Below, one piece after another: positions 26,344 through 34,625 of a DNA stretch of 42,852 nucleotides. Under the pieces are notes generated by a model. It had not been told where the DNA came from. It made no database searches and saw only the letters and a program-made list of their open reading frames with translations. The stretch comes from an uncultured Lachnospiraceae bacterium (lineage in GTDB: Bacteria; Bacillota; Clostridia; Lachnospirales; Lachnospiraceae): contig CANQVH010000027.1 in assembly GCA_947627245.1 (NCBI GenBank), positions 1 through 42,852 on the forward strand. The letters are read 5' to 3'. Within the stretch, counting starts at the first letter, position 1, and the number at the start of each line of letters is the position of its first letter. The translations under genes were made by a program, and so were the position numbers.

Positions 26344-29256
26344 CTAGTCGTTGATGGAGTAATCGTCGTAGGTCTCCGACGCATGTCCCGTGATAAGCTG
26401 ATCCTCCGGCTCGACCTTGTAATAGTACGAGAACACGTCGCGCGCCACCAATGCGGCATTCGCCGAGGAATAACCGTTCGCGATACGCACGGCGATCGCG
26501 ACCGCGTCCTCCGACTGCGGATTCTCATACGGCGCATAACCGATGAACAGACCGTGATTCGGCACATCCGTGCTCACCTGCGCGGTACCGGTCTTTCCGG
26601 CTACCGAGACGGCCTTGAAATCCTTGAACGCTTTGTGATTCAGGACCACGCCGCGCATCCCGGCATGGATCGTATTCCAGAGATCCTGCGGAAGATCCAC
26701 GGTGTTGCTCACCTCGGCCTGATGCTTCTCCAGCACACTTCCGCTCGAATCGGTGATCGCGTCGACGAGCGTCAGATTGTAACAAGTGCCACCGTTCGCG
26801 ATCGTGCTCACATAGCGGGCGAGCTGTGTCGTCGTGAACAGGTTGTCGGCCTGTCCCATCGCGGTACGCACCGCGTCCATCTGTGAAATATTCGGCGAGG
26901 ACTCCGGCACTTCGACGCCGGACTCTTCATTCAGGCCGAACATCGACGCATATTTCGTAAGCGCCTCGATCCCGACCGCGTCCTCATACTCTCCGTTCAC
27001 GCTCGCAAGCCGGAAGCCGATCGTATTGAAGAACATATTGCAGGATTCCGTGATCGCCTGTTGGAGCGTGAGCACTCCGTGCCCCCACTTGTTCCAGCAG
27101 TTGATTGCCTGATCCCACATCTCGAATTTACCGGTACAGCCGATTCCCTCTCCGATATTCAGCACGCCCTCCATCACACCGGCAACGGCCGTCACCAGTT
27201 TAAACGTGGAACCGGGGGCGGTCGCCTCCTGTGTCGCGCGGCTGTAGAACGGCGACGATTTGTCCATATTCAGCTTGTTGAAATAATCACTGTCCATCTC
27301 GTTCGCGAGGCGGTTGTTGTCGTAGCCCGGATAAGTCACGCAGGCCAGCACCTCCCCGGAATTCGGATCGGTCAGGACAATGGAGCCGGAGCACGGCGTC
27401 ACGGCGAGCTGCGCCGGCGTGATCTCCAGATTGTAGATCTTTGACCGGATGAAATCGTAGCCGCCGAGCGTTCCGTTCTGCAGATTCTCATAATCCTCCG
27501 CGTTCATCTCCAGCACGCCCTGATCAAACAGCAGCAGACAGATATCCGCGCCGCTGATGCGGTCTTCCTGCAGCATATAACGGTAAACCAGCTTACAGAA
27601 ATTATCGTCTTCATAGAGATAATCCGCAATATAATCCGCCAAAGTAGCGTACATTTCCTGCGTATCCATATACGCGGTGTCTTCTGATATCTTGGTAATG
27701 TCGAGCCAGTTCATCGAGATCGCATGCGTCAGATATTCCTTGAGGCTGATGCTCTCGTCCTCGGTCCACGCCTTATAGACGGGGTCCGTCTTGTCGATTG
27801 CGTCTTCATTGAGGATGCCGGTTCCCTTCATCAGCATGTCGTTCACAATGTAGGACATATAGACCTGATACTGTTCGCCGATCTCGTAGGCGTCCTCCAG
27901 ATCACGGTAAGCCGTCGGCGCTTCCGTCAGAAGCTCGTCCTTGATGATCGCAAAGGTCTCAGCCGCCTTATCAAGAAACGCGCGATAGACCGCCTGCTCG
28001 TTCGGGGATGCGTCCTTCGCCTTCAGATGGCTCACGTCAAGAACATTATTCTCAAACAGCGCGTAATAGATATCGTAGATCGGGATCTTTACCTCGTCGG
28101 ACGAGGTGATCCATTCCGAGTGGAATTCCTCCTCATTGATCGTCTGCGTATAGACGATACTGGCAATGTACTGCTCAAGGATCTGATAGGCCGCCCTCTG
28201 AAGATCCATATCGATCGTCAGGTAAACGTCGTTCCCCGCCTGCGGTTCCACGCGCGAGGCGACATCCATGGTCCGCCCGAGACTGTCCACGTAGATGACC
28301 TCCTGCCCCTTGTCGCCCTGCAGCGTCGTCTCCAGCACACTCTCCAGACCGGTCTTGCCGACAATATCATTCGCCGTGTAGCTGGAATCCTCCTCCTGCA
28401 GCTTTTCAAGCTCCTCCGCAGACACCTTTCCGGTGTATCCGATCAGGGGAGCAAGGTATTCCGCGTCCGTATAGATCCTGCGGTACTCCTCTGAGATCGC
28501 AACCCCCGGGAAATCCGCGATGTTTTCCAGAATCCGCGCAACGGACTGATCGCTGATGCCGCGCGCGATCGTCACCGCCTGATAGCGCTGGAAATTGTTC
28601 GCCGCGATTGCGGCACGCAGGGAGACAAGCTCAAGGATCTCCTCGTCCGTGTAGCTTGCGGGCAGTCCGTACTCCTGCCGCTCCGCATCCGTAATCTTCC
28701 CGTCAAAAATTCCGTAATGCTTCTCATCGCAGAGCATCGCCATCAGATCAGGCGCCGTAATATTCAGCTCTTCTTCCGACAGATCATCGATCAGAGCCTG
28801 TCCGAACAGGTCAGCCTTGAAACGGTTCAGCGTGAAGCCGCCGGCATTGTATTCATACGTGCCGTCCTCCGTCAGATCCACCTTGAAATCGGTCACAACC
28901 GTATCCCCCTGCTCCGCGAGCAGGTTAATAAGATGATAGAGCATGCCGTTGATCGCGAGATTCTTCGTGTGAGTGTCCGGATACGTCCCGTTGTCCTCGA
29001 ACGTCACACAGTGGGACAGCTCATTGTACGCGATCGGGTTGCCGTTGCGGTCGTAGATGTTGCCGCGCGAGCTCGGCAGAGAACGCTCCCTCGTGATATA
29101 GAGGGAAAAATCGTTCTGAAAGCTCTCGCCCTGCACGATCTGGAGCTGAAACAGTCTCTGGATCAGAAGGGCCGCCATCAGCACAATCACGACGATCATC
29201 ACAAGAACCCTCGAATTGACCGCCTTTATAAAGGTTTTTTTCATTTCATCAAACAA
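26344..29256 (-). CDS. mrdA: Penicillin-binding protein 2 with a large insertion
   Basis: A roughly 970-residue class B transpeptidase that crosslinks sidewall peptidoglycan beside RodA. It has one N-terminal membrane helix, the pedestal domain (SSRGNIYDRNG to about 345) and the transpeptidase domain with STFK (S683), SCN (S738) and KTG (K888). Residues of about 365-620, between LTIDMDLQ and GSIVLTDPNSGEVLA, form an extra, mostly helical acidic segment not seen in standard PBP2 (about 600-700 residues). The start is uncertain: AGAGGAG lies nine bases before the TTG at 29256; the ATG at 29244 and a TTG at 29265 are alternatives. It overlaps mreD. Confidence 0.92.
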   Translation of the reverse strand: MFDEMKKTFIKAVNSRVLVMIVVIVLMAALLIQRLFQLQIVQGESFQNDFSLYITRERSLPSSRGNIYDRNGNPIAYNELSHCVTFEDNGTYPDTHTKNLAINGMLYHLINLLAEQGDTVVTDFKVDLTEDGTYEYNAGGFTLNRFKADLFGQALIDDLSEEELNITAPDLMAMLCDEKHYGIFDGKITDAERQEYGLPASYTDEEILELVSLRAAIAANNFQRYQAVTIARGISDQSVARILENIADFPGVAISEEYRRIYTDAEYLAPLIGYTGKVSAEELEKLQEEDSSYTANDIVGKTGLESVLETTLQGDKGQEVIYVDSLGRTMDVASRVEPQAGNDVYLTIDMDLQRAAYQILEQYIASIVYTQTINEEEFHSEWITSSDEVKIPIYDIYYALFENNVLDVSHLKAKDASPNEQAVYRAFLDKAAETFAIIKDELLTEAPTAYRDLEDAYEIGEQYQVYMSYIVNDMLMKGTGILNEDAIDKTDPVYKAWTEDESISLKEYLTHAISMNWLDITKISEDTAYMDTQEMYATLADYIADYLYEDDNFCKLVYRYMLQEDRISGADICLLLFDQGVLEMNAEDYENLQNGTLGGYDFIRSKIYNLEITPAQLAVTPCSGSIVLTDPNSGEVLACVTYPGYDNNRLANEMDSDYFNKLNMDKSSPFYSRATQEATAPGSTFKLVTAVAGVMEGVLNIGEGIGCTGKFEMWDQAINCWNKWGHGVLTLQQAITESCNMFFNTIGFRLASVNGEYEDAVGIEALTKYASMFGLNEESGVEVPESSPNISQMDAVRTAMGQADNLFTTTQLARYVSTIANGGTCYNLTLVDAITDSSGSVLEKHQAEVSNTVDLPQDLWNTIHAGMRGVVLNHKAFKDFKAVSVAGKTGTAQVSTDVPNHGLFIGYAPYENPQSEDAVAIAVRIANGYSSANAALVARDVFSYYYKVEPEDQLITGHASETYDDYSIND

Positions 29257-29767
29257 AACTGTCAACTCCTCTGTTGTCGCTCAGATTGAGTCTCTGGTTA
29301 ATCAGGTACAGAATCCGATAGCAAATGATCGTCAGGATCAGGGTGTAAAACACCTCCGGAAGTATCACTCTCCCGAGATACCTGAAAAACTGAATGCGTC
29401 CGCGCAAAAGAAAGCGGAAACAATACTGAATGATCCCGTAAGCCAAATCGCTGACCGAGATCAGAAACAGCGGCGTCTTGATATCGTCATCATAGAAAAT
29501 ACGGTAAAAATAGCCGCTCAGATAACCGACCCACATATAGATGATCGCGTTAAACCCGATAATGCTCTCAAAAAAGATATCCGCGAACAGTCCGCAGAAA
29601 AATCCGATCATCATCCCTGACCTGCGTCCGCGCATCAGACCAAACGACACGATCAGGATGATCAGGAGATTCGGCTTGATCGAGGCGATTGCGATCTTCT
29701 GGCAAAGCGTGGACTGCAGAAGCAGGAACAGCAGGATCAGCAGCGCCATCGTAATTTTTCGTTTCAT
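29249..29767 (-). CDS. mreD: Rod shape-determining protein MreD
   Basis: A 172-residue polytopic membrane protein with about five helices. The position between mreC and PBP2, the length and the glycine-rich GFFCGLFADIFFESIIGFNAI segment identify MreD, which links MreB/MreC to the wall synthesis complex. Its start overlaps the mreC stop codon by 4 nt. Confidence 0.9.
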   Translation of the reverse strand: MKRKITMALLILLFLLLQSTLCQKIAIASIKPNLLIILIVSFGLMRGRRSGMMIGFFCGLFADIFFESIIGFNAIIYMWVGYLSGYFYRIFYDDDIKTPLFLISVSDLAYGIIQYCFRFLLRGRIQFFRYLGRVILPEVFYTLILTIICYRILYLINQRLNLSDNRGVDSFV

Positions 29768-30798
29768 AGACCTTCTCCTTCTCCGCCTGTCCCGTCGCCG
29801 TTTGTGTTCTCATCTCCGGTCGCGCCGCCGTCTGTATTCTCGTCTCCCGCCGTCCCGTCGGCGCCGTTTTCCCCGGCCGAATCAGCATCCGTATTCATAT
29901 CGGCCACGGGAACACCGTCCCCGATCGACGGCTCAGACTTGGAATCGGACGGCACGTACACCTTCTTCTCCAAGATCACAAGCACCTCCTGCACATGGCG
30001 GAAATCCACGACCGGCGTGATATAGCCGGACTTCGTCAGGTTGTTTGCGTCGTTGTTCAGCTCGTTAATATAGCCGACCAGAATCCCCGGCAGAAACTTT
30101 TCACTGATATAGGAGGTGACGACCTTGTCCCCGACATGAACCTTGTTGTCGACGTCCGTCAGTTGGATCAGGTTCAGCGAGCCCTCGTCGATCAACCGAA
30201 GATCCCCCGCCACAATACACTGATCGGAGGTCGTAGAGATCATCGCGCTCACATTGCTGTTGTCGTCGATGATCGCGCGCACCGTGGACCAGTTCGGGCC
30301 TGTCTCCGTCACGATGCCGACAAGACCGCCGCCCGAGATTACATTCATATCCGGCTCGATCCCGTCATCGGAACCCTTGTCGATCGTGAAAAGCTGGAAC
30401 CAGTTGCCCGGCTCCTTCGCGATCACTCTTGCCCCTACCTTCTCGTACTCATCGTACTGCTTGTCCAGATCATACATGGCGCGAAGACGCCTGAGCTCCT
30501 CTCTGTCCTGCACAAGCTGGCTGTTCTCCTCGGTCAGTGAATCCACCTTCGCCTGAAGCTCTTCATTCTCCAGACGGAGCGTCTGCGCATCCTCAAAATT
30601 GTCCGTAAGCCCGGACAGCCAAGAACCGAAGCCGTTAATCCCCTTCTGCACCGGAGTAATCAAAAACCCGCTTATCTGTTTTACCGGCGCCATCACGCTG
30701 TTGTCGAGAAATGATACCACGATCAGCAAAACGCACAGCAGAGAAAGGGCCGTGAGCAGATATTTATTTTTTAACTGTTCGTTCGTCTTCTTTTTCAT
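29764..30798 (-). CDS. mreC: Cell shape-determining protein MreC
   Basis: A 344-residue MreC. It has an N-terminal membrane helix (about 12-32), a coiled coil (about 60-105) and the beta-barrel core (about 110-280, with VIAKEPGNWFQLFTIDKGSDDGI). The last 45 residues are a flexible acidic Gly/Asp/Glu/Thr tail with repeated GDENT units, which is not part of the core fold. Confidence 0.93.
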   Translation of the reverse strand: MKKKTNEQLKNKYLLTALSLLCVLLIVVSFLDNSVMAPVKQISGFLITPVQKGINGFGSWLSGLTDNFEDAQTLRLENEELQAKVDSLTEENSQLVQDREELRRLRAMYDLDKQYDEYEKVGARVIAKEPGNWFQLFTIDKGSDDGIEPDMNVISGGGLVGIVTETGPNWSTVRAIIDDNSNVSAMISTTSDQCIVAGDLRLIDEGSLNLIQLTDVDNKVHVGDKVVTSYISEKFLPGILVGYINELNNDANNLTKSGYITPVVDFRHVQEVLVILEKKVYVPSDSKSEPSIGDGVPVADMNTDADSAGENGADGTAGDENTDGGATGDENTNGDGTGGEGEGL

Positions 30799-30810
30799 AG
30801 TCTTCCGCCT

Positions 30811-31830
30811 TTATCTCATCCTCGCCAGATCAGTCAGCGTATACGTGAACTGGCGCAGGTCCTTGTTGTTCAGAATCTCCACAAGCCCTCGGATCGTGCT
30901 GTTGCGCGGATCCTGTATGTGGTGAAGCGGGATTCCGATCTCCTTGCGGATATATTCCGGCAGGTTCAGGATCATGGAAACGCCGCCGGTCAGATAAATT
31001 CCCTCGCGCGTGATATCCTTCATGAGCTGCGGCGGGACACGGTTGTAGATCGACTTGATGTTTTCGACGATCGTGTCTATCGTGTCGATGATCGCGACGC
31101 TCACCGCAAGCGACGGGATCAGCTCGGATTTCGGGAGGCCGGAAAGCGTGTGTATCCCGAAGACCTTCTGTTCGAGCTTCGGCCCGTTAATCATAAACGC
31201 CAGATTGTTTTTCAGTGATTCCGCCGTCTGCTGTCCGATGCCGAGGTTGAACTTCCGGCGCACCATCGTGGCAATGTCCTCGTCCAGCTTGCGTCCGCCG
31301 ACCTTCATCGTCTGGCTCAGAATGATCTTCCCGGCCGAGATCACGGAAATTTCCGTCGTATCCGCGCCGATGTTGACGATCATGTGTCCGCGCGTCGACA
31401 GCACAGGAAGCCCGGCGCTCACCGCGTCCGCGATCCCTTTGTCGATCAGACGGATCCGTCCCGCATTGATCTTTCCGCGCATGACAAGAAAGAACGCGCG
31501 TTTTTCCACCTGAGTGATGTCACTCGGCACGGCGATGCACAGCGATGCCCCGGTACGGAATATCCCGGAGAATTTCTTCAGAAGGTGCGACAGCACCATC
31601 TCCATCTCCGTCGAGTTTGCGATCACTCCGCCGGCCATCGGCCAGATGACACGAATGTTGGTCGGATTTTTCTCGTAAATCTCATACGCCGCGTCGCCGA
31701 TCGCAAGCGGGGTCCCATCCTCCCGAAGCGCGATCACGTTCTTACTGTAAAGAAAAAATTTACCGTTTTTATCACGTATTTTAATCGTATCTGTCCCCAG
31801 ATCGATCCCACAGATCTTCTGAAATAACAT
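30811..31830 (-). CDS. mreB: Divergent MreB-like actin homologue
   Basis: A 339-residue MreB-family protein heading mreBCD, expected to form membrane filaments that guide wall synthesis. The first phosphate loop (GIDLGTDTIKI) is near normal. The second, normally DIGGGTTE, reads NIGADTTEISVIS, and the usual VEPATIR-type segment near residue 60 is replaced. The adenosine motif region GGRKLDEDI and the C-terminal GIYLTGGVSMI remain. GAGGGG lies eight bases before the ATG, inside the end of radC, with which it overlaps by 50 nt. It may be a specialised MreB paralogue; other copies could exist elsewhere in the genome. Confidence 0.85.
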   Translation of the reverse strand: MLFQKICGIDLGTDTIKIRDKNGKFFLYSKNVIALREDGTPLAIGDAAYEIYEKNPTNIRVIWPMAGGVIANSTEMEMVLSHLLKKFSGIFRTGASLCIAVPSDITQVEKRAFFLVMRGKINAGRIRLIDKGIADAVSAGLPVLSTRGHMIVNIGADTTEISVISAGKIILSQTMKVGGRKLDEDIATMVRRKFNLGIGQQTAESLKNNLAFMINGPKLEQKVFGIHTLSGLPKSELIPSLAVSVAIIDTIDTIVENIKSIYNRVPPQLMKDITREGIYLTGGVSMILNLPEYIRKEIGIPLHHIQDPRNSTIRGLVEILNNKDLRQFTYTLTDLARMR

Positions 31831-32629
31831 TCGAAGTACCCCTCACAGCTTCTTCTGCGTGCCAGAACGTCTGCTCCCTCATACTGACCGCCTGACAATC
31901 CCCTATAATAATATGGTCCAGAAGCTCAATCCCCAAAATAGCTCCGGCCTTTCTGACACGCTGTGTCAATGCAATGTCCTCTTTGCTCGGCGTCGGATCC
32001 CCGCTCGGATGATTGTGCAGCAGGATGATGCTGACCGCCTGATTCCGCATGGCTTCGATAAAGATCTCACGCGGAGAGGTCAGAGATCCGCTCACGGTCC
32101 CCTGCGAGATGATCTGATCCTTCAAAAGCCTGCCCTTGCTATTCAGCATGACAAGCATCAGAACCTCCCGCTCCCGATGCCGCATTTCCTCCATATAGTA
32201 CCTTGCCACGGATTCCGGCTCCTTAAAGGAAACTCCGTCGGAAAACGTCGCTCTCGCAATCCTGCGGGAAAGCTCGGCAACGCATTTCAGTTGGATCGCC
32301 TTGACCCGGCCAAGTCCTTTTACTTTTGTTAAATCAGAAATCGACATATGATAGATGCCGAGAAGTCCGTTTGCCTCTTTGTTTTGGGCAAGTATCTTTC
32401 TTGACAATTCCAATGCCGATTCACCCTTGGCGCCTGTGCGAAGTATCACCGCCAGAAGCTCCGCATCCGTCAGCGACTCTGCGCCGTGCGCAAAGCATTT
32501 CTCATATGGGCGTTCCTCTTTCGGTATCCCTTTCATTGTGCGGAGCGTTTCCTGCGAAGGCTCTGCACCGTTTGCAGACAATTTCGTATTTTCCATCTCA
32601 TTTCTGATCTGCTCTTCCCCTGTCTGCAT
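31781..32629 (-). CDS. radC: RadC-family JAMM-domain protein
   Basis: A 282-residue RadC protein with an N-terminal helix-hairpin-helix region (about 65-120) and a JAMM/MPN metalloprotease-like domain with HNHPSGDPTPSKED and the upstream catalytic glutamate. The family's role is unsettled despite the old DNA-repair name. radC next to mreB is common in many bacteria. Start: the ATG at 32629 has no ribosome site and lies only about nine bases from the probable transcription start; the ATG at 32596 (MENTKLS) is an alternative. Confidence 0.92.
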   Translation of the reverse strand: MQTGEEQIRNEMENTKLSANGAEPSQETLRTMKGIPKEERPYEKCFAHGAESLTDAELLAVILRTGAKGESALELSRKILAQNKEANGLLGIYHMSISDLTKVKGLGRVKAIQLKCVAELSRRIARATFSDGVSFKEPESVARYYMEEMRHREREVLMLVMLNSKGRLLKDQIISQGTVSGSLTSPREIFIEAMRNQAVSIILLHNHPSGDPTPSKEDIALTQRVRKAGAILGIELLDHIIIGDCQAVSMREQTFWHAEEAVRGTSNVISEDLWDRSGDRYD

Positions 32630-32644
32630 AGAAAACCATTTAAT

Positions 32645-32653
32645 ATCTTACCA
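32645..32653 (-). promoter_or_regulatory. Possible extended -10 promoter of radC-mre
   Basis: On the minus strand TGGTAAGAT is an extended -10; no convincing -35 is seen. Confidence 0.35.
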
Positions 32654-32702
32654 CAATTTCTCAGTAAAGTATACACTTCAAACCATTAAAATTTTAAAAA
32701 CT

Positions 32703-34379
32703 TCATGTTTTATCCATGTTTTCAAGCACGCGCTCCGCGACACGGATGCCGTCCACCGCCGCAGATGTGATGCCTCCTGCATATCCGGCGCCCTCTCCGC
32801 AGGGATAAATGCCCGGAAATGTCTTGCTCTGGCAGGTATCGTCACGCAGGATGCGCACCGGGGAGGATGTTCGGCTCTCCACGCCGGACAAAAGAGCATC
32901 CGGACAATCGAAAGCCGGAATTTTCTGCCCGAAACTGCGAATTCCCTCAATCAAACATTCATTCAACGTATCCGGCAAGATTGTGCGCAGGTTGGACATT
33001 TGATATGCCCCCTTGCATTGCGGAAGCACTGCGCCGAACTGTGTGGTAGGAATATTGTCGCAGAAGTCCCCGAACCGCTGTACCGGGATCTTTCCGTTGC
33101 CGCACGCATAAGCGGCTTCTTCAAGCTCTCTCTGGAAAGCGATGCCAGAAAGCGGATCATATGTCGAATCTGCATTATGATATTCTTCCCGACAATAATC
33201 CTCCGGCGAAACGGTAACGACGATCGCGCTGTTCGCGTTTTCGCTGTCCCGACCGCTGTAGCTCATTCCGTTGACCGCTGTCCTGCCCGTCTCGGAAGAC
33301 GCGTTCACAACATAACCGCCCGGACACATACAGAAAGAATAAACGCCCCGCCCATCCGCACATTTATGCGTCAGCTTATACGGAGCCGCGCCCAGCTCAT
33401 ATGGGCAGTCCGCTCCGTACATCGCATCGTTGATCATTCTCTGCGGATGCTCGATGCGCAAGCCGACCGCGAAGGACTTCGCCTGCATCGGAAGCCCCAG
33501 CTCGTACAGCATGGAAAAGGTATCGCGCGCGCTGTGTCCGATCGCGAGGATCAGGCGCTGCGTCTGAAGCGTGCGTTCGCCGCGGTTGATCGAGAGTGTG
33601 TATAACGGTTCCGCCGAAGCGCCGGCATTTGCATCTGTCTCTCGGATCCCTGAGCTTGTCGGAGAAATCCCGGTCAGGCAACTGTTAAATTGAAAGTCTC
33701 CGCCGAGCGTCTTGATCTCCTCACGGATTGTTCGTACAATATCCACCAGAATATCCGTCCCGATATGCGGCTTATGATGGTACAGGATCTCCTCCGGCGC
33801 GCCCGCGCGGACAAATTCCTTCAGCACGAAACGGATCTTCCCGTCCGGATCCTTAATCAGCGTGTTCAGCTTTCCGTCCGAAAACGTACCCGCTCCGCCC
33901 TCGCCGAATTGTACATTCGACTGCGGATTCAGTTGTCCGGTTTCCCAGAACTGATTCACCTTACGCACACGGTCTTCGACGGATTCTCCGCGTTCCAGAA
34001 CGATCGGGCGCAAGCCGGCCCTTGCAAGCATCAGCGCGCAGAAAAGTCCTGCAGGTCCGCTCCCGACCACAACGGGCGGAAGGCCGCCGCGCTTCCTTTC
34101 ACAGTAGGGAAACACATACTCCTTCTTTTCAACAAGCGTGACCTTGTTGTTGTGAATTCGTTTCATTACCGCGCGCGGATTCTCCACCTCCACGTCCACC
34201 GTGTAGACATATTTCAGATTCGGCTTTTTCCGCGCGTCGATCGAACGGCGCACGATCTCATATTTCGGGTTTTCCCCGTGCAGCCGCAGGATCCGCTGTA
34301 TTTCCTGTGAAAGCTCCTGCCGCGTATGATCCGGGCGCAGCTTCAATTCATTGATTCTGAATATCATTTTACTATCCAT
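32703..34379 (-). CDS. FAD-dependent dehydrogenase (COG2509 type)
   Basis: A 558-residue flavoprotein. The Rossmann FAD loop VVGSGPAGLFCA lies near residue 104, far inside the protein because of a 100-residue N-terminal domain typical of this family. QFGEGGAGTFSDGKL and the C-terminal PCGEGAGYAGGITSAAVDG complete the FAD site. The substrate is unknown. The ATG at 34379 has AAAGG six bases upstream; an in-frame ATG 36 nt earlier lacks one. It is followed by radC. Confidence 0.88.
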   Translation of the reverse strand: MDSKMIFRINELKLRPDHTRQELSQEIQRILRLHGENPKYEIVRRSIDARKKPNLKYVYTVDVEVENPRAVMKRIHNNKVTLVEKKEYVFPYCERKRGGLPPVVVGSGPAGLFCALMLARAGLRPIVLERGESVEDRVRKVNQFWETGQLNPQSNVQFGEGGAGTFSDGKLNTLIKDPDGKIRFVLKEFVRAGAPEEILYHHKPHIGTDILVDIVRTIREEIKTLGGDFQFNSCLTGISPTSSGIRETDANAGASAEPLYTLSINRGERTLQTQRLILAIGHSARDTFSMLYELGLPMQAKSFAVGLRIEHPQRMINDAMYGADCPYELGAAPYKLTHKCADGRGVYSFCMCPGGYVVNASSETGRTAVNGMSYSGRDSENANSAIVVTVSPEDYCREEYHNADSTYDPLSGIAFQRELEEAAYACGNGKIPVQRFGDFCDNIPTTQFGAVLPQCKGAYQMSNLRTILPDTLNECLIEGIRSFGQKIPAFDCPDALLSGVESRTSSPVRILRDDTCQSKTFPGIYPCGEGAGYAGGITSAAVDGIRVAERVLENMDKT

Positions 34380-34427
34380 TTCGATGCCTTTCATTTGATG
34401 GCAAGTGATCAACATAAGCAGTACATG

Positions 34428-34436
34428 ATTATAACA
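34428..34436 (-). promoter_or_regulatory. Extended -10 promoter of the FAD dehydrogenase gene
   Basis: On the minus strand TGTTATAAT is an extended -10, about 50 bp before the start codon. It sits directly after the terminator of the AAA gene. Confidence 0.5.
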
Positions 34437-34484
34437 AGAAAAAATCCTCCGGTCTGTGCTGTTTTTGCCATTTCCCGAAGGATT
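34435..34484 (-). terminator. Terminator after the AAA-ATPase remnant
   Basis: On the minus strand AATCCTTCGG (34475-34484) pairs with CCGGAGGATT (34443-34452), followed by a T-run. It lies about 10 bp past the end of the nuclease remnant, as it would after an intact gene. Confidence 0.75.
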
Positions 34485-34493
34485 CTGTTCACA

Positions 34494-34625
34494 TTATGGA
34501 AGCACGGAAGTATATTTTTCTATTACACAACTGTGCTTTTTCGTCTTCTCATCATAATTGATTCCTACCAAAAGAATTTCCCCTGCAAATCCTTTCAATG
34601 CCTGCGGATATTGTCGTTCCTTAAT
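34494..34625 (-). pseudogene. Remnant of the PD-(D/E)XK nuclease domain (PF08011 type)
   Basis: Directly after the TAA of the AAA gene, the same frame stays open and reads IKERQYPQALKGFAGEILLV, then GINYDEKTKKHSCVIEKY, to a stop at 34494-34496. This is the usual C-terminal end of AAA-ATPase-like/PD-(D/E)XK proteins. The roughly 80 residues that should lie in front, with the D...E-x-K core, are missing. The gene therefore has an internal deletion with a stop codon at the joint. Confidence 0.8.
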
